This document shows, piece by piece, positions 8,959 to 18,892 of a stretch of DNA of 64,000 nt. The notes beneath the pieces are model-generated. The model searched no databases. It saw only the letters and a program-made list of their open reading frames with translations, and was not told the DNA's origin. Position 1 is the stretch's first letter, and each line of letters begins with the position of its first letter. The position numbers and the translations under genes are program-made. Origin of the DNA: Psychroserpens burtonensis DSM 12212 (GTDB taxonomy: Bacteria > Bacteroidota > Bacteroidia > Flavobacteriales > Flavobacteriaceae); NCBI RefSeq assembly GCF_000425305.1, contig NZ_KE384347.1, positions 2,457-66,456 of the forward strand, in the 5' to 3' direction.

Positions 8959-9291
8959 TTAAATACCCAAATCACGCTCCATAATCTCCATTTCAATAAC
9001 ATCAAAGGCCTCTTTAGTTGATGGCACAACAATGATTTCATCTGGCATTTCATCGAGATTTGCACTATTTGACACAATTATGAAAGAGTGTTTTGCTTTT
9101 CTGTGTTTATTTGATAACTGCAGAAACTCAACAATATCTGGTAACTTAACGTCATCCAGTTTTGTGATGTTTACAATAATATTGTTGTTTTTAAAACGAT
9201 CATAAAGGATCTCAATTTTTTTAACAAGTTCTACTATTGACGCTTTTTCTTGCGTGATTATGGTCGTATTACCGTCTTGGTCTATAAACAT
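8959..9291 (-). CDS. Small STAS-like protein of the pyrB-rnz cluster
   Basis: A 110-residue soluble protein with alternating beta strands and amphipathic helices (IVNITKLDDVKLPDIVEFLQL, SFIIVSNSA, DEIIVVPSTKEAFDVIEME), a STAS/anti-anti-sigma-like pattern. Homologues beside rnz in flavobacteria are often labelled ribonuclease Z by neighbourhood error, but no metallo-beta-lactamase motif is present. Its start lies 4 bp after the pyrB stop, so it is almost certainly cotranscribed. Function unknown. Confidence 0.8.
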   Translation of the reverse strand: MFIDQDGNTTIITQEKASIVELVKKIEILYDRFKNNNIIVNITKLDDVKLPDIVEFLQLSNKHRKAKHSFIIVSNSANLDEMPDEIIVVPSTKEAFDVIEMEIMERDLGI

Positions 9292-9295
9292 GATT

Positions 9296-10225
9296 TTAAT
9301 GTTTTATTTTAGATGCTAATAAATATATGACTGCCATTCTAACCGCTACACCATTTTGAACTTGGTCTAAAATAATAGCTTGATCAGAATCTGCAACATC
9401 ACTTGTAATCTCAACACCACGATTAATTGGCCCAGGGTGCATAATGGTAATTTCTTTATCTAGAGAGTTTAAAAGTGCTTTATTAACGCCATATTGTTGT
9501 GTGTATTCTCTAGTTGATGGGAAATAACTAATATCCATTCGTTCATTTTGAACGCGTAACATATTAGCAACATCGCACCAATTTAATGCTTTTCGTAAAT
9601 TAGTTTCTACTTTTACTCCTAGTTCTTTTATATACTTTGGAAGCAATGTTTTTGGCCCGCAAACCATCACATTTGCACCTTGTAATTGTAGTGCATAAAT
9701 ATTTGACAATGCGACTCTACTATGCAGAATATCTCCCACAATAACTACATTTTTTCCTTTGACATCGCCAAGACGTTCTCTAATAGAATAACTATCTAAT
9801 AAAGCTTGCGTTGGATGCTCGTGGGCACCATCTCCTGCATTTATGATGCTTGCATTAACATGTTTAGATAAAAATACACCAGCTCCAGGTTTAGGATGAC
9901 GCATAACTACCATATCTACTTTCATAGATAGAATATTATTAACGGTATCTATGAGTGTTTCTCCTTTTTTGACCGAAGATTGCGAAGCCGAAAAATTAAT
10001 AACATCTGCCGAAAGGCGTTTTTCTGCTAGTTCAAAAGATAATTTTGTACGTGTAGAATTCTCAAAAAACAAGTTAGCAATTGTAATGTCTCTAAGCGAA
10101 GGCACTTTTTTAATGGGTCTATTGATCACTTCTTTGAAATGATCTGCAGTTTCAAAAATTAATTGAATATCCTTTTTGTTGAGATATTTAATTCCTAATA
10201 AGTGATTGACACTTAATTCGCTCAT
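9296..10225 (-). CDS. pyrB: Aspartate carbamoyltransferase catalytic subunit
   Basis: Condenses carbamoyl phosphate with aspartate, the committed step of pyrimidine synthesis. In 309 residues it has the carbamoyl-phosphate loop FFENSTRTKLSF (about 53-64), HEHPTQALLDSYSIRERLG, MLRVQNERM and HPGPINRGVEI, all diagnostic. No regulatory chain (pyrI) is seen nearby. It follows pyrR by 5 bp on the minus strand, so the two are surely cotranscribed. Confidence 0.97.
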   Translation of the reverse strand: MSELSVNHLLGIKYLNKKDIQLIFETADHFKEVINRPIKKVPSLRDITIANLFFENSTRTKLSFELAEKRLSADVINFSASQSSVKKGETLIDTVNNILSMKVDMVVMRHPKPGAGVFLSKHVNASIINAGDGAHEHPTQALLDSYSIRERLGDVKGKNVVIVGDILHSRVALSNIYALQLQGANVMVCGPKTLLPKYIKELGVKVETNLRKALNWCDVANMLRVQNERMDISYFPSTREYTQQYGVNKALLNSLDKEITIMHPGPINRGVEITSDVADSDQAIILDQVQNGVAVRMAVIYLLASKIKH

Positions 10226-10230
10226 AAGTA

Positions 10231-10770
10231 TTAACTATTAATTAAATAAACCGAATCTTCTCCTTCATTTTCAACCCAGTTTACTTTTACTTTTTCTTCG
10301 TTGATGGCATCTACTTGACGACCTCTATAATTAGGTTGTATTGGTAAATGTCTGCTAAATCGTCTATCAATTAGTGTGAGTAACTCAATTTCATTAGGTC
10401 TGCCAAATGATTGTATAGCAGTCAATGCTGCTCTAATACTGCGACCTGTATACAACACATCATCAATAAATACAATGTTCTTATCTTCAACAATAAAGTC
10501 TATTTCTGTCGTATTGGCTTCTAATATTTTTTCTCCGCGTCTAAAATCATCTCTATAAAAAGTAATATCTAGATGCCCCAATTTTATGTTTTTAATCTTG
10601 TAATTGGTCCTTAATATTTCAGCAAGACGATTCGCAAGAAATTTTCCTCTAGGCTGTAACCCTATAAGAACAGTATTAGAAAAGTCGTTATGATTTTCTA
10701 TAAGTTGGCAAGCCAATCGGTGAAGAATGATGTTTAGCTCTTTAGCATTAAGTAACACTTTTTGACTCAT
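10231..10770 (-). CDS. pyrR: PyrR bifunctional pyrimidine regulator / uracil phosphoribosyltransferase
   Basis: A 179-residue PRTase-fold protein. The PRPP loop VFIDDVLYTGRSIRAAL (about 100-116) is the PyrR signature, with LIGLQPRGKFLANRLAE and LGHLDITFYRDDFRR upstream. PyrR binds uridine nucleotides and, in Gram-positives, pyr mRNA leaders; some copies also make UMP from uracil. I start at the MSQKVLL Met; an ATG four codons upstream is possible. It leads the operon with pyrB, but I saw no anti-terminator/terminator pair in the leader, so RNA-based control here is unproven. Confidence 0.93.
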   Translation of the reverse strand: MSQKVLLNAKELNIILHRLACQLIENHNDFSNTVLIGLQPRGKFLANRLAEILRTNYKIKNIKLGHLDITFYRDDFRRGEKILEANTTEIDFIVEDKNIVFIDDVLYTGRSIRAALTAIQSFGRPNEIELLTLIDRRFSRHLPIQPNYRGRQVDAINEEKVKVNWVENEGEDSVYLINS

Positions 10771-10782
10771 ATAATTTTCCAA

Positions 10783-11221
10783 ACTTATTTGATGAACAAA
10801 GTTAAGTTAAAAATGTTGAAGTTAAAAGGTCTTTTAGACTGTTAAAGATTTGTTTCTAGTCATAAAAACGAATAGACACAACAATGTTAATGATAAAATG
10901 TGTAAACAGACAATATTCAAAATATAAAACATTGACTTTGTGAGAAGGTTTTATTTGATTTTAAAAATCAATATGCCCTTAGGTTTTGACTTCTAAATTT
11001 ATGATATGTTGTCTTAAAAATCAGAAGGAAATCCACATTGCAATGATTACATCTAGAGTAACTAATCCTTTGTTATTAAAACTAATATTAGCTTTTTATA
11101 GTATTGATAATGATAAATTCCTAAAGCGCTTTGTAAAACACAAATCCAATTATAATTAATATAGCTTTTATTAGTGCCTATTCTACTATTCTCATTATTC
11201 CAAAATATTAAAACAAAAAAA
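10783..11221. other. Non-coding stretch between pyrR and rpsA
   Basis: About 440 bp of AT-rich sequence with no long ORF. A 38-codon plus-strand ORF (11043-11159, starting MITSRVTNPLLL) is the only reading of note and has no supporting context. No RNA gene or attenuator was recognised. The promoter of pyrR-pyrB must lie in its left part. Confidence 0.6.
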
Positions 11222-11247
11222 AGAGCCAATCATAAATGAAAGGCTCT
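11222..11247 (-). terminator. rpsA terminator
   Basis: On the minus strand AGAGCC and GGCTCT flank a 14-nt loop and are followed by a T-rich run (complement of the A tract just left of 11222). It lies 44 bp beyond the rpsA stop. Confidence 0.8.
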
Positions 11248-11290
11248 TTTCAGTATTAAAAACTAAATCCCCGTTTTCACGAGCATGAGA

Positions 11291-13141
11291 TTATTTCTTC
11301 CCATCTAATTTATCTTTAAGTGCTTGTAAAGCTTCATTAGCGTCACCTAAAGTTGGTTTCGATTCTGCTGCTTGAGACACTTGCTTCTTAACAGCTGCTT
11401 TTACATTTGCCATTTCTTCTTCTTTGAAGATAGCAGTATGAGAAGCGACTACACGTTTAAATTCCTTATTGAATTCAATAATTTTAAACTCTGCAGATTC
11501 ACCTTTCTTAAGCTTAGTTCCGTCTTCTTTTTCTAAGTGACGTTGTGGTATAAAAGCAACGATATCTTCGTTAAAGTCAATTGTAGCTCCTTTATCAACG
11601 ATTTCTCCAATTTCTGCAGTATGAGTAGTTCCTAAAGCAAACTCTGTTTCATACTTATCCCAAGGATTATCTGTTGTTTGTTTGTGACCTAAAGATAATT
11701 TACGTCCTTCAACATCTAATTCTAATACAACAACATCTAAAGTATCACCTACGTTAGTAAACTCACTTGGATGCTTGATTTTCTTAGTCCAAGATAAATC
11801 TGAGATATAAATCAACCCATCAATACCCTCTTCTAATTCAACAAAAACACCAAAGTTTGTAAAGTTACGTACGATACCTGAGTGCTTAGAGCCTACAGGA
11901 TACTTAGTTGTAATATCTGTCCATGGATCTTGCGATAATTGCTTAATACCAAGAGACATCTTACGATCTTCTCTATCAAGTGTTAAGATTACTGCATCTA
12001 TTTCATCTCCAACTTTTACAAAATCTTGCGCAGAACGTAAATGTGTTGACCAAGACATTTCACTTACGTGAACTAATCCTTCTACACCTTCTTCTACTTC
12101 TACGAATGCACCGTAATCTGCAATAACAACAACCTTACCTTTCACTTGGTCACCAATTTTTACAGTGTCACCTAAAGCTTCCCAAGGATGCTTGCTTAAT
12201 TGCTTAAGACCTAATTGGATTCTAGACTTATCTTCATCAAAATCTAAGATTACCACGTTTAATTTTTGGTCTAATTCTACGATTTCATTTGGATGATTAA
12301 TTCTAGACCAAGATAAATCTGTGATATGAACTAATCCATCAACTCCTCCAAGATCAATAAACACACCGTAAGATGTAATATTCTTAACGATACCTTCTAA
12401 TACTTGACCTTTTTCTAATTGACCAATGATTTCTTTTTTCTGTTCCTCAATATCAGCTTCAATAAGAGCTTTGTGAGATACTACAATGTTTTTGAATTCG
12501 TGGTTGATTTTCACAACTTTAAATTCCATTGTTTTATTTACATACTGATCGTAATCCCTAATTGGCTTAACATCAATTTGCGAACCTGGTAAGAATGCTT
12601 CAATACCAAATACGTCAACGATCATACCACCTTTAGTTCTGCATTTTACAAAACCATTAACGATTTCACCAGTGTCATGTGCATTATTAACACGTTCCCA
12701 TGCTTTAATTACACGTGCTTTTCTGTGAGATAATACTAACTGACCAGTTGCATCTTCACGCACATCAATTAATACTTCTACTTTGTCACCAACTTTTAAA
12801 TCTGGATTGTAACGAAACTCATTAAGAGAAATTACACCTTCAGATTTTGCATTGATATCAATAATAGCATCACGATCTGATAAATGAATAACTGTACCTT
12901 CAACAACTTCGTCATCTAATGTGTCAACGAAATTCTCTGATACTAGTTTTTCAAACTCTTCTAATTGCTTTTCATCGACAGGATCAATTCCTTCTTCGTA
13001 ATTGTGCCAATTGAAATCTGCTAAGAATTGTTCTGGGTTTACTTTTGTCTCCTCAACTTTTGGAGTTTCAACAGTTGTAGTTTCTGTTGTTGTAGCTTCA
13101 GTAGTTTCTACTTCGACTTTTTTTGTTTCTTTTTCAGACAT
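11291..13141 (-). CDS. rpsA: 30S ribosomal protein S1
   Basis: A 616-residue translation-initiation protein that binds mRNA on the 30S subunit. An acidic Thr/Glu-rich N-terminus (about 1-40) is followed by six S1/OB-fold repeats; repeated cores such as GQVLEGIVKNITSYGVFIDL, GLVHITDLSW, GLVHVSEMSW and GLIYISDLSW are clear. I start at MSEKETKKVEVE; the frame is open 18 codons further, but the region upstream looks like 5' UTR behind a strong promoter. Because Bacteroidota mRNAs rarely use Shine-Dalgarno pairing, S1 is thought to matter greatly for initiation here. Monocistronic, with its own promoter and terminator. Confidence 0.97.
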   Translation of the reverse strand: MSEKETKKVEVETTEATTTETTTVETPKVEETKVNPEQFLADFNWHNYEEGIDPVDEKQLEEFEKLVSENFVDTLDDEVVEGTVIHLSDRDAIIDINAKSEGVISLNEFRYNPDLKVGDKVEVLIDVREDATGQLVLSHRKARVIKAWERVNNAHDTGEIVNGFVKCRTKGGMIVDVFGIEAFLPGSQIDVKPIRDYDQYVNKTMEFKVVKINHEFKNIVVSHKALIEADIEEQKKEIIGQLEKGQVLEGIVKNITSYGVFIDLGGVDGLVHITDLSWSRINHPNEIVELDQKLNVVILDFDEDKSRIQLGLKQLSKHPWEALGDTVKIGDQVKGKVVVIADYGAFVEVEEGVEGLVHVSEMSWSTHLRSAQDFVKVGDEIDAVILTLDREDRKMSLGIKQLSQDPWTDITTKYPVGSKHSGIVRNFTNFGVFVELEEGIDGLIYISDLSWTKKIKHPSEFTNVGDTLDVVVLELDVEGRKLSLGHKQTTDNPWDKYETEFALGTTHTAEIGEIVDKGATIDFNEDIVAFIPQRHLEKEDGTKLKKGESAEFKIIEFNKEFKRVVASHTAIFKEEEMANVKAAVKKQVSQAAESKPTLGDANEALQALKDKLDGKK

Positions 13142-13261
13142 TTGCTGAATTAAAATTTGTATTCTGTATGCTTTAAAAGAATCAAGCGATAACACACAGA
13201 AGCGTTATTGTTATTTTTGTTTATTCCCTTCGTCTTTCTAATAGTCCGCCAAAAAGGAGTG

Positions 13262-13291
13262 CAAAAATACATTTTATTTACTACAAAACAA
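13262..13291 (-). promoter_or_regulatory. Bacteroidota-type promoter of rpsA
   Basis: Read on the minus strand: TTG, 19 bp, then TATTTTTG, a full match to the TTG-N19-TAnnTTTG consensus of the housekeeping sigma factor of this phylum. It implies a 5' UTR of about 110 nt before the MSEKET start. The first part of that leader contains GGCGGACT and GACGAAGGG, unusually GC-rich for an intergenic region here. Confidence 0.8.
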
Positions 13292-13428
13292 AATATTTAC
13301 ATGATTGTCTAATCTATTGAATTTCAGATTTTAATAATGTTAAAAAATCAATGATATTGGTCAATATACGTGATAGATTATTTTGGTATCTTTACTTTGG
13401 TATTAACATTTAATTAGAAACACATATT

Positions 13429-13806
13429 ATGGTAAAATCAAAATATCAAGATGTATTAGACCTAGGTCAAACATTACATATGAAAGACGGTGATGTCAAA
13501 GTTGAAGATGGAAAGTTGAAAATTTGGGGAACTGCTAAAACGCAATATGAAAAGGACTTGCTTTGGGATGCCATTAAAAAAGCAGGTGGTGATAATCCCC
13601 AAGATATAATGGCAGATATTAAAGTAACAAATACGTCTATCTACGCAAGGCACACTGTTAAAAGTGGTGAGACTTTAGGGAAAATTGCGAAACACTATTA
13701 TGGAGATGCTTCTAAATATCAAAATATATTTGCAGCTAACTCTGATATTTTAAAGAATCCTGATGTAATCCATCCAGATCAAGAATTAATTATACCAAAT
13801 GCGTAG
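13429..13806 (+). CDS. BON/LysM protein, Kbp (YgaU)-like
   Basis: A 125-residue soluble protein with no signal peptide. An N-terminal BON-like half (about 1-65: VKVEDGKLKIWGTAKTQYEK, IMADIKVTN) is followed by a LysM domain (about 71-124: HTVKSGETLGKIAKHYYGD...DQELIIPN). Length and order match the potassium-binding protein Kbp/YgaU of E. coli. Absence of a signal peptide argues for a cytosolic role and against peptidoglycan binding. Potassium binding is known for E. coli Kbp, inferred here. It stands alone, with a bidirectional terminator between it and cmk. Confidence 0.88.
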   Translation: MVKSKYQDVLDLGQTLHMKDGDVKVEDGKLKIWGTAKTQYEKDLLWDAIKKAGGDNPQDIMADIKVTNTSIYARHTVKSGETLGKIAKHYYGDASKYQNIFAANSDILKNPDVIHPDQELIIPNA

Positions 13807-13832
13807 GCTGTAATTCTTTAGAATTTAAAAAT

Positions 13833-13869
13833 GCGTTCATTGAATTTATTGAAGTGAGCGCGTTTTTTT
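13833..13869 (+). terminator. Terminator between the Kbp-like gene and cmk
   Basis: GCGTTCA and TGAGCGC pair (one G-T wobble) around a 15-nt loop, followed by seven T at 13863-13869. The T tract touches the cmk stop codon. Confidence 0.7.
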
Positions 13870-14566
13870 ATTCTTTAACGTCTCGTATTTTTTCATCGGA
13901 ATGTTTTAAAACAAACTCAAATTGTTCCTCTAAGGTCATATTAGAGTTGTCAAGCTTTATAGAGCCCTCTGCTATAGTTAAGGGAGAGTCTTCTCGGGTA
14001 GAATCTATATGGTCTCGGGATTGAACATTTTTCAAAACCTCGTCATAACTTACATCATCGCCTCGTTTTATCAGCTCATCATAACGACGCTGTGCTCTTT
14101 TTTCTGCGGAAGCTGTCATAAATAATTTTAACTCTGCATATGGAAACACAACTGTTCCTATATCACGACCATCCATAACAACACCTTTGTTTTTACCGAA
14201 GTTTTGCTGTTGTTTAACCAATTGTTCTCTCACTTCTGAAACGGTTGCCACCTGACTCACAAATTGAGAAACTTCTAAAGTTCTAATCTGTTTCTCTATA
14301 TTTTTACCATTGAGATAAACTTCAGCAAAGCCTAAGTTTTCATTGAACTTAAAACTGATACTAATTTGATCGAGCTGAGCGATGAGACTTTCCTTATCAA
14401 AATAAGCACTATCAATATAACCATTTTGCATTGCGTACAACGTCACTGCTCTGTACATAGCACCAGAATCTACATATACATACCCTAAGGCCTTAGCCAA
14501 TTGTTTAGCAACTGTACTTTTTCCTGTTGATGAAAACCCGTCTATGGCTATTGTGATTTTTGTCAT
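13868..14566 (-). CDS. cmk: Cytidylate kinase
   Basis: Phosphorylates CMP and dCMP to the diphosphates. It has 232 residues with the P-loop GFSSTGKST at 9-17, VDSGAMYRAVTL, the CMP-site MDGRDIGTVVFP and AEKRAQRRYDEL. Its ATG overlaps the porQ stop codon by one base, so the two genes are translationally coupled. The porQ-cmk pairing is a familiar flavobacterial arrangement. Confidence 0.96.
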   Translation of the reverse strand: MTKITIAIDGFSSTGKSTVAKQLAKALGYVYVDSGAMYRAVTLYAMQNGYIDSAYFDKESLIAQLDQISISFKFNENLGFAEVYLNGKNIEKQIRTLEVSQFVSQVATVSEVREQLVKQQQNFGKNKGVVMDGRDIGTVVFPYAELKLFMTASAEKRAQRRYDELIKRGDDVSYDEVLKNVQSRDHIDSTREDSPLTIAEGSIKLDNSNMTLEEQFEFVLKHSDEKIRDVKE

Positions 14567-15585
14567 TATCTCAAATCGATTTGAATTCCGAAGAAATTAG
14601 CATTACCTGCTCCTGTATATCGTGCATGAGCAAAATTAAATCTCATTTTATTTAGTTTTATACCAACACCAAAGGATAATCCTGAAAAATTTCGTTGATC
14701 TGCAATACGTAATTCTTCTGCTCTTCTAAAGTTATAACCCAATCTAATATTGAAGCCTCGTTCTGGAAATAGCTCTGCTCCTATAATAGTATGTCTCAAT
14801 ACTTCGTTTAAAAAACCCACTTTTTCTTGAGTTTGGTTACCATCTAAATCTGTTGTTGCTCGTGAAGGATTAGAAAACCCAATTGGCCAGGTCTGCAAAT
14901 TCTCAAACGTTAAATGCCAACGTAATGGCATGTTTTCCAAAGTTTGCGACAATCCTAATGATACTTCTAATGGTAATCGCTCATTTAAACCAGCATACGT
15001 AATGATTTGTGTTCCAAGGTTTCTAATTACTAATGCTGCATGAAAATCTAAACGTTCATTGATATACATTGCTCCAAGGTCTGTCGCTATACCAATAGAG
15101 TTATACTGTTCTAATTTTGATGTAATTAATTTCAAATTTGCACCTAAATAGAAATCACTAAACGGAATTTGATATGCATAACCAGCAGATAATGCAGCTT
15201 CATTACCTGTAAATGTTCCAGTAGAAACACCATTGAGGTCGTAACCATCAAAACTTCCGTAGTTAACATAAGTCATCCCAATATGCAGCGTTTGCACATG
15301 TCTATCCCAAGTGTAAGCATATGCAGCTGTACCATAACTAATTCCGCCTAAATAACTGGAATAGTTGAGAGATAGTTGGTTATCCATTTCAGCATTAATA
15401 GATGCGGGGTTAAATAAACCTCCTGTTACGTCATTATCATAATTGGTAATAGTTTTACCTCCAAGTGCTGCTTGGCGCGGAGATGACATGAGATTAAGAA
15501 ATTGGTAAGTAGACTCACCTCCTACTTGAGCGTAGATGGAAGCGGTCATAAACAAACAAATAATCGTGGTAATTCTAGTTAGCAT
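14566..15585 (-). CDS. porQ: Type IX secretion system protein PorQ
   Basis: A 339-residue outer-membrane beta-barrel of the PorV/PorQ family. A signal peptide (to SIYAQ, about residue 20) precedes GGESTYQFLNLMSSPRQAALGG, the family's N-terminal signature, and the rest alternates aromatic strands, ending in GIQIDLR. PorQ works with PorU, PorV and PorZ in the surface attachment complex that processes T9SS cargo. I start at MLTRITTI; an ATG four codons upstream is the alternative. The neighbouring cmk gene supports the call. The window also holds T9SS cargo proteins of both type A and type B. Confidence 0.92.
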   Translation of the reverse strand: MLTRITTIICLFMTASIYAQVGGESTYQFLNLMSSPRQAALGGKTITNYDNDVTGGLFNPASINAEMDNQLSLNYSSYLGGISYGTAAYAYTWDRHVQTLHIGMTYVNYGSFDGYDLNGVSTGTFTGNEAALSAGYAYQIPFSDFYLGANLKLITSKLEQYNSIGIATDLGAMYINERLDFHAALVIRNLGTQIITYAGLNERLPLEVSLGLSQTLENMPLRWHLTFENLQTWPIGFSNPSRATTDLDGNQTQEKVGFLNEVLRHTIIGAELFPERGFNIRLGYNFRRAEELRIADQRNFSGLSFGVGIKLNKMRFNFAHARYTGAGNANFFGIQIDLR

Positions 15586-15658
15586 ATAAGTTTGCAAAGT
15601 AAATAAATCTATCTTAAAACGAATGTATGTCTGTTTTATTTTTTGAAAAGAAAAATTT

Positions 15659-16417
15659 CTATTTTAATTGAAGTTTTTGTCCAATTTTTATAAGATTACT
15701 TACTAAGCCATTTAGAGACTTTATCGACTCTACAGTAGTATTATTTCGCTTAGCGATATTATATAACGTATCCCCTTTTGAAACTGTCCAGACTGGATTA
15801 TGTTCAAAATCTGACGAATCAAAGCTTTTAACTCGTAAGTTTTGTCCAGTTTTAATTAGTGTCGTTTCTAAATTATTAGCTTTTTTTAAAGCTTCTAATG
15901 TCGTGTTATATTGTTTAGAAATTGCGTAGAGCGTTTCCCCTTTTTTAACTAAATGAAAGTTTGATGTATTTGTTTTAGACTCGTCTTTTGATAGAGAGAT
16001 ATCATACACCATATCTGTAAGAGATTCAATTTGTGGTTTACTATTGGAGACGTTTTTTTGAAATGACGTAGTAATCGTATCTGAAGCAATTATGTTTGTT
16101 TTAGCTGCATTATCGTTAGTGCTTTGAGTAGGTTTTTTTTCTAAGCCTGCAGTAAAAGTATGCTGATTTGATTGAGACGGGTTACGATTTTTATTGATAA
16201 TGGTATTGCTTGCTTTAACCGAGTCTTTAATTTTTTTAGCAGTTTGTGATTTGGCAACCACGCCATCATTAAATGTTATGACACCTGTAATTAAATTGAG
16301 CTGTGCTGGTTTGCCATCTAAAAGAACGTCCTTGTATTTTTCAGTTTGGGCAACAGCTCCAAAACTTGAAGCTGTTGCCAGTAAAACTGAAGTTATTATT
16401 TTAAAGTGTTTTAGCAT
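15659..16417 (-). CDS. Secreted protein with two LysM domains
   Basis: A 252-residue protein with an N-terminal signal peptide (to FGAVAQ, about 24), a low-complexity Ser/Thr/Asn linker (about 55-150) and two C-terminal LysM domains: [20 protein letters not shown] at about 154-196 and [20 protein letters not shown] at about 209-252. LysM modules bind N-acetylglucosamine polymers, so a periplasmic peptidoglycan-associated role is inferred; no catalytic domain is visible. Its start overlaps the lon 3' end by 17 bp, implying cotranscription with lon. Confidence 0.88.
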   Translation of the reverse strand: MLKHFKIITSVLLATASSFGAVAQTEKYKDVLLDGKPAQLNLITGVITFNDGVVAKSQTAKKIKDSVKASNTIINKNRNPSQSNQHTFTAGLEKKPTQSTNDNAAKTNIIASDTITTSFQKNVSNSKPQIESLTDMVYDISLSKDESKTNTSNFHLVKKGETLYAISKQYNTTLEALKKANNLETTLIKTGQNLRVKSFDSSDFEHNPVWTVSKGDTLYNIAKRNNTTVESIKSLNGLVSNLIKIGQKLQLK

Positions 16418-18854
16418 TTTTAACTTTTTGATCGGTTAACGCGAGCTTCAAGACATCACTCATGTCTTTTACATAGTGAAACGTCAACCCTTTTAAATAT
16501 TCTGGTTTTATTTCATCAATATCTCGTTTGTTATCTTCACAAAGTAAAATCTCTTTAATTCTTGCGCGTTTAGCAGCCAATATTTTTTCTTTTATACCTC
16601 CTACTGGTAAAACTTTACCTCTTAGTGTAATTTCACCAGTCATTGCTAAGCTCTTTTTTATTTTACGTTGTGTAAACAAAGATACTAAACTTGTTAACAT
16701 AGTTACACCTGCACTTGGTCCATCTTTTGGCGTAGCTCCCTCAGGCACATGTATATGTACATTATATTTACTAAAAACTTCAGGATCTATTCCAAATTCA
16801 TCTGCATTTGCCTTGATGTATTCCATAGCAATGGTAGCAGATTCTTTCATCACTTTACCTAAGTTCCCTGTAATTGTCAGATTACCTTTTCCTTTAGATA
16901 AGATAGATTCTATAAATAAAATATCGCCTCCTACTCTGGTCCATGCTAATCCTGTAACAACACCCGCAACATTATTATTCTCGTATTTATCCCGTTCTAG
17001 TCTTGGTACGCCTAAAACTTCAATAATATCCTCATTTGTTACCTTAAGGTTGTAATCCTCTTCCATTGCTATATTCTTAGCAGCATGACGTACTAATTTT
17101 GCAATTTGCTTTTCGAGACCACGCACTCCCGATTCTCTTGTGTAACCTTCAACCACCTTTTCTAATTGTGGCTTAGCTACTTTAAGATGTTTATCTGTCA
17201 ATCCATGTTCTTTTAGTTGCTTCGGCAATAAATGACGCTTACCAATTTCAACTTTTTCTTCTATCGTATACCCCGTTACATTAATCATTTCCATACGATC
17301 TAGTAAAGCTGGCTGGATATTATTCAAACTATTAGCTGTCGCAATAAACATCACTTTAGATAAATCAAATCCCATTTCTAAGAAGTTATCATGAAACTCA
17401 CTATTTTGTTCTGGGTCTAAAACTTCTAATAAAGCTGATGATGGATCTCCTTGGTGAGAATTTGATAATTTATCAATTTCATCAAGCACAAATACTGGGT
17501 TTGAAGTTCCTGCTTTTTTCAAGCTTTGGATAATTCTCCCTGGCATTGCCCCTATGTATGTTTTGCGATGACCACGAATTTCTGCCTCATCACGTAAACC
17601 ACCAAGGGACATACGCACATATTCCCTTCCTAAAGCCTCTGCTATTGATTTTCCTAATGAGGTTTTACCAACTCCAGGAGGTCCATACAAACATAATATT
17701 GGAGATTTCATATCATTACGCAATTTTAGAACTGCTAGATATTCTATAATACGCTTCTTCACATCGTCTAAACCATAATGGTCACGATCTAAAATTTTCA
17801 TAGCGCGTTTTAAATCAAACTTGTCTTTGGAAAACTTATTCCACGGTAAGTCTAAAAATAAATCCAAATAATTACGTTGGATAGAATACTCGGCTACTTG
17901 CGGGTTCATGCGTCGCATTTTTGCCAATTCCTTTTCAAAATGTTCTTTAACTTGGTTGTCCCATTTTTTCTTTTTAGCACGAATACGCATGTCTTCAATT
18001 TCTTCTCCCGAAGACACACCTCCTCCCAATTCATCTTGGATGGTTTTCATTTGCTGATGTAGGAAATACTCACGTTGTTGCTGGTTCATATCACTTTGAA
18101 CCTTTGATTGAATATCGTTTTTAAGCTCTAATTTTTGAACTTCAACATTCATGTATTTTAAGGTTGCTAATGCACGTTCCTTTAAATCATTAATTTCTAA
18201 TAGCTCTTGTTTTTCCTCTACGGAAAGATTCATATTAGAAGATACAAAGTTTACCAAAAACGAATTGCTTTCTATATTCTTAATTGCAAATGACGCTTCT
18301 GACGGAATATTTGGACTATCCTTAATAATTTGAAGTGATAAGTCTTTTATAGAATCTATAATCGCTGAAAACTCTTTATTATCTATTGCTGGTTTAGCTT
18401 CTTGTACATCTTTAATAGTTGCGGTCATGTAAGGCTCTTCAGACATAACTTCTTGTATTTCAAAACGCTTTTTACCTTGAATAATAACAGTGGTATTACC
18501 ATCTGGCATCTTAAGCACTTTTAAGATACGCGCAACTGTTCCTGTTTTAAAAATATCTTTTGCCGTTGGATCTTCTACAACTTCGTCCTTTTGAGATACA
18601 ACACCAATAACTTTGCTTCCTTTATTCGCATCATTAATGAGTTTTATAGATTTATCGCGTCCTGCAGTAATTGGAATTACTACACCAGGAAACAACACCG
18701 TATTACGCAATGATAAAATAGGTAAGGTTTCTGGTAGCACTTCATTATTTATTTCTTCTTCATCTTCAGGAGTCATTAACGGGATTAATTCTGAATTCTC
18801 ATCAAAATCCTGAAATGACAAACTGTCAAGCTTTAAAAATTTAGACTTAGCCAT
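16401..18854 (-). CDS. lon: ATP-dependent Lon protease
   Basis: An 817-residue cytosolic AAA+ serine protease that removes misfolded and regulatory proteins. It has an N-terminal substrate-binding LON domain (from [19 protein letters not shown], about 43) and coiled coil. The AAA+ module has Walker [10 protein letters not shown], Walker [12 protein letters not shown] and an arginine-finger region. The C-terminal protease domain has the Ser in [11 protein letters not shown] and the Lys in [13 protein letters not shown] of the Ser-Lys dyad. Length is usual for LonA. It is divergent from the ECF sigma gene; an inverted repeat (18871-18892) lies just upstream of its ATG. Confidence 0.98.
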   Translation of the reverse strand: MAKSKFLKLDSLSFQDFDENSELIPLMTPEDEEEINNEVLPETLPILSLRNTVLFPGVVIPITAGRDKSIKLINDANKGSKVIGVVSQKDEVVEDPTAKDIFKTGTVARILKVLKMPDGNTTVIIQGKKRFEIQEVMSEEPYMTATIKDVQEAKPAIDNKEFSAIIDSIKDLSLQIIKDSPNIPSEASFAIKNIESNSFLVNFVSSNMNLSVEEKQELLEINDLKERALATLKYMNVEVQKLELKNDIQSKVQSDMNQQQREYFLHQQMKTIQDELGGGVSSGEEIEDMRIRAKKKKWDNQVKEHFEKELAKMRRMNPQVAEYSIQRNYLDLFLDLPWNKFSKDKFDLKRAMKILDRDHYGLDDVKKRIIEYLAVLKLRNDMKSPILCLYGPPGVGKTSLGKSIAEALGREYVRMSLGGLRDEAEIRGHRKTYIGAMPGRIIQSLKKAGTSNPVFVLDEIDKLSNSHQGDPSSALLEVLDPEQNSEFHDNFLEMGFDLSKVMFIATANSLNNIQPALLDRMEMINVTGYTIEEKVEIGKRHLLPKQLKEHGLTDKHLKVAKPQLEKVVEGYTRESGVRGLEKQIAKLVRHAAKNIAMEEDYNLKVTNEDIIEVLGVPRLERDKYENNNVAGVVTGLAWTRVGGDILFIESILSKGKGNLTITGNLGKVMKESATIAMEYIKANADEFGIDPEVFSKYNVHIHVPEGATPKDGPSAGVTMLTSLVSLFTQRKIKKSLAMTGEITLRGKVLPVGGIKEKILAAKRARIKEILLCEDNKRDIDEIKPEYLKGLTFHYVKDMSDVLKLALTDQKVKNAKTL

Positions 18855-18870
18855 ATTATGTTTTTAGTCA

Positions 18871-18892
18871 TTCTGTCATTAAAACGACAGAA
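18871..18892 (-). promoter_or_regulatory. Inverted repeat upstream of lon (candidate operator)
   Basis: Perfect 7-bp arms TTCTGTC and GACAGAA with an 8-bp spacer lie 17-38 bp before the lon start codon. No T tract follows, so it is not a terminator. It could be an operator or an mRNA leader hairpin; no known Bacteroidota heat-shock operator can be assigned by eye. Confidence 0.35.

Noticed and set aside
11043-11159. 38-codon plus-strand ORF MITSRVTNPLLL...
   Set aside because: No family, no promoter match, isolated in an AT-rich gap; kept only as a note in the intergenic entry.
16528-17055. 175-codon ORF antisense to lon
   Set aside because: Antisense to the conserved protease domain; an AT-poor coding shadow.
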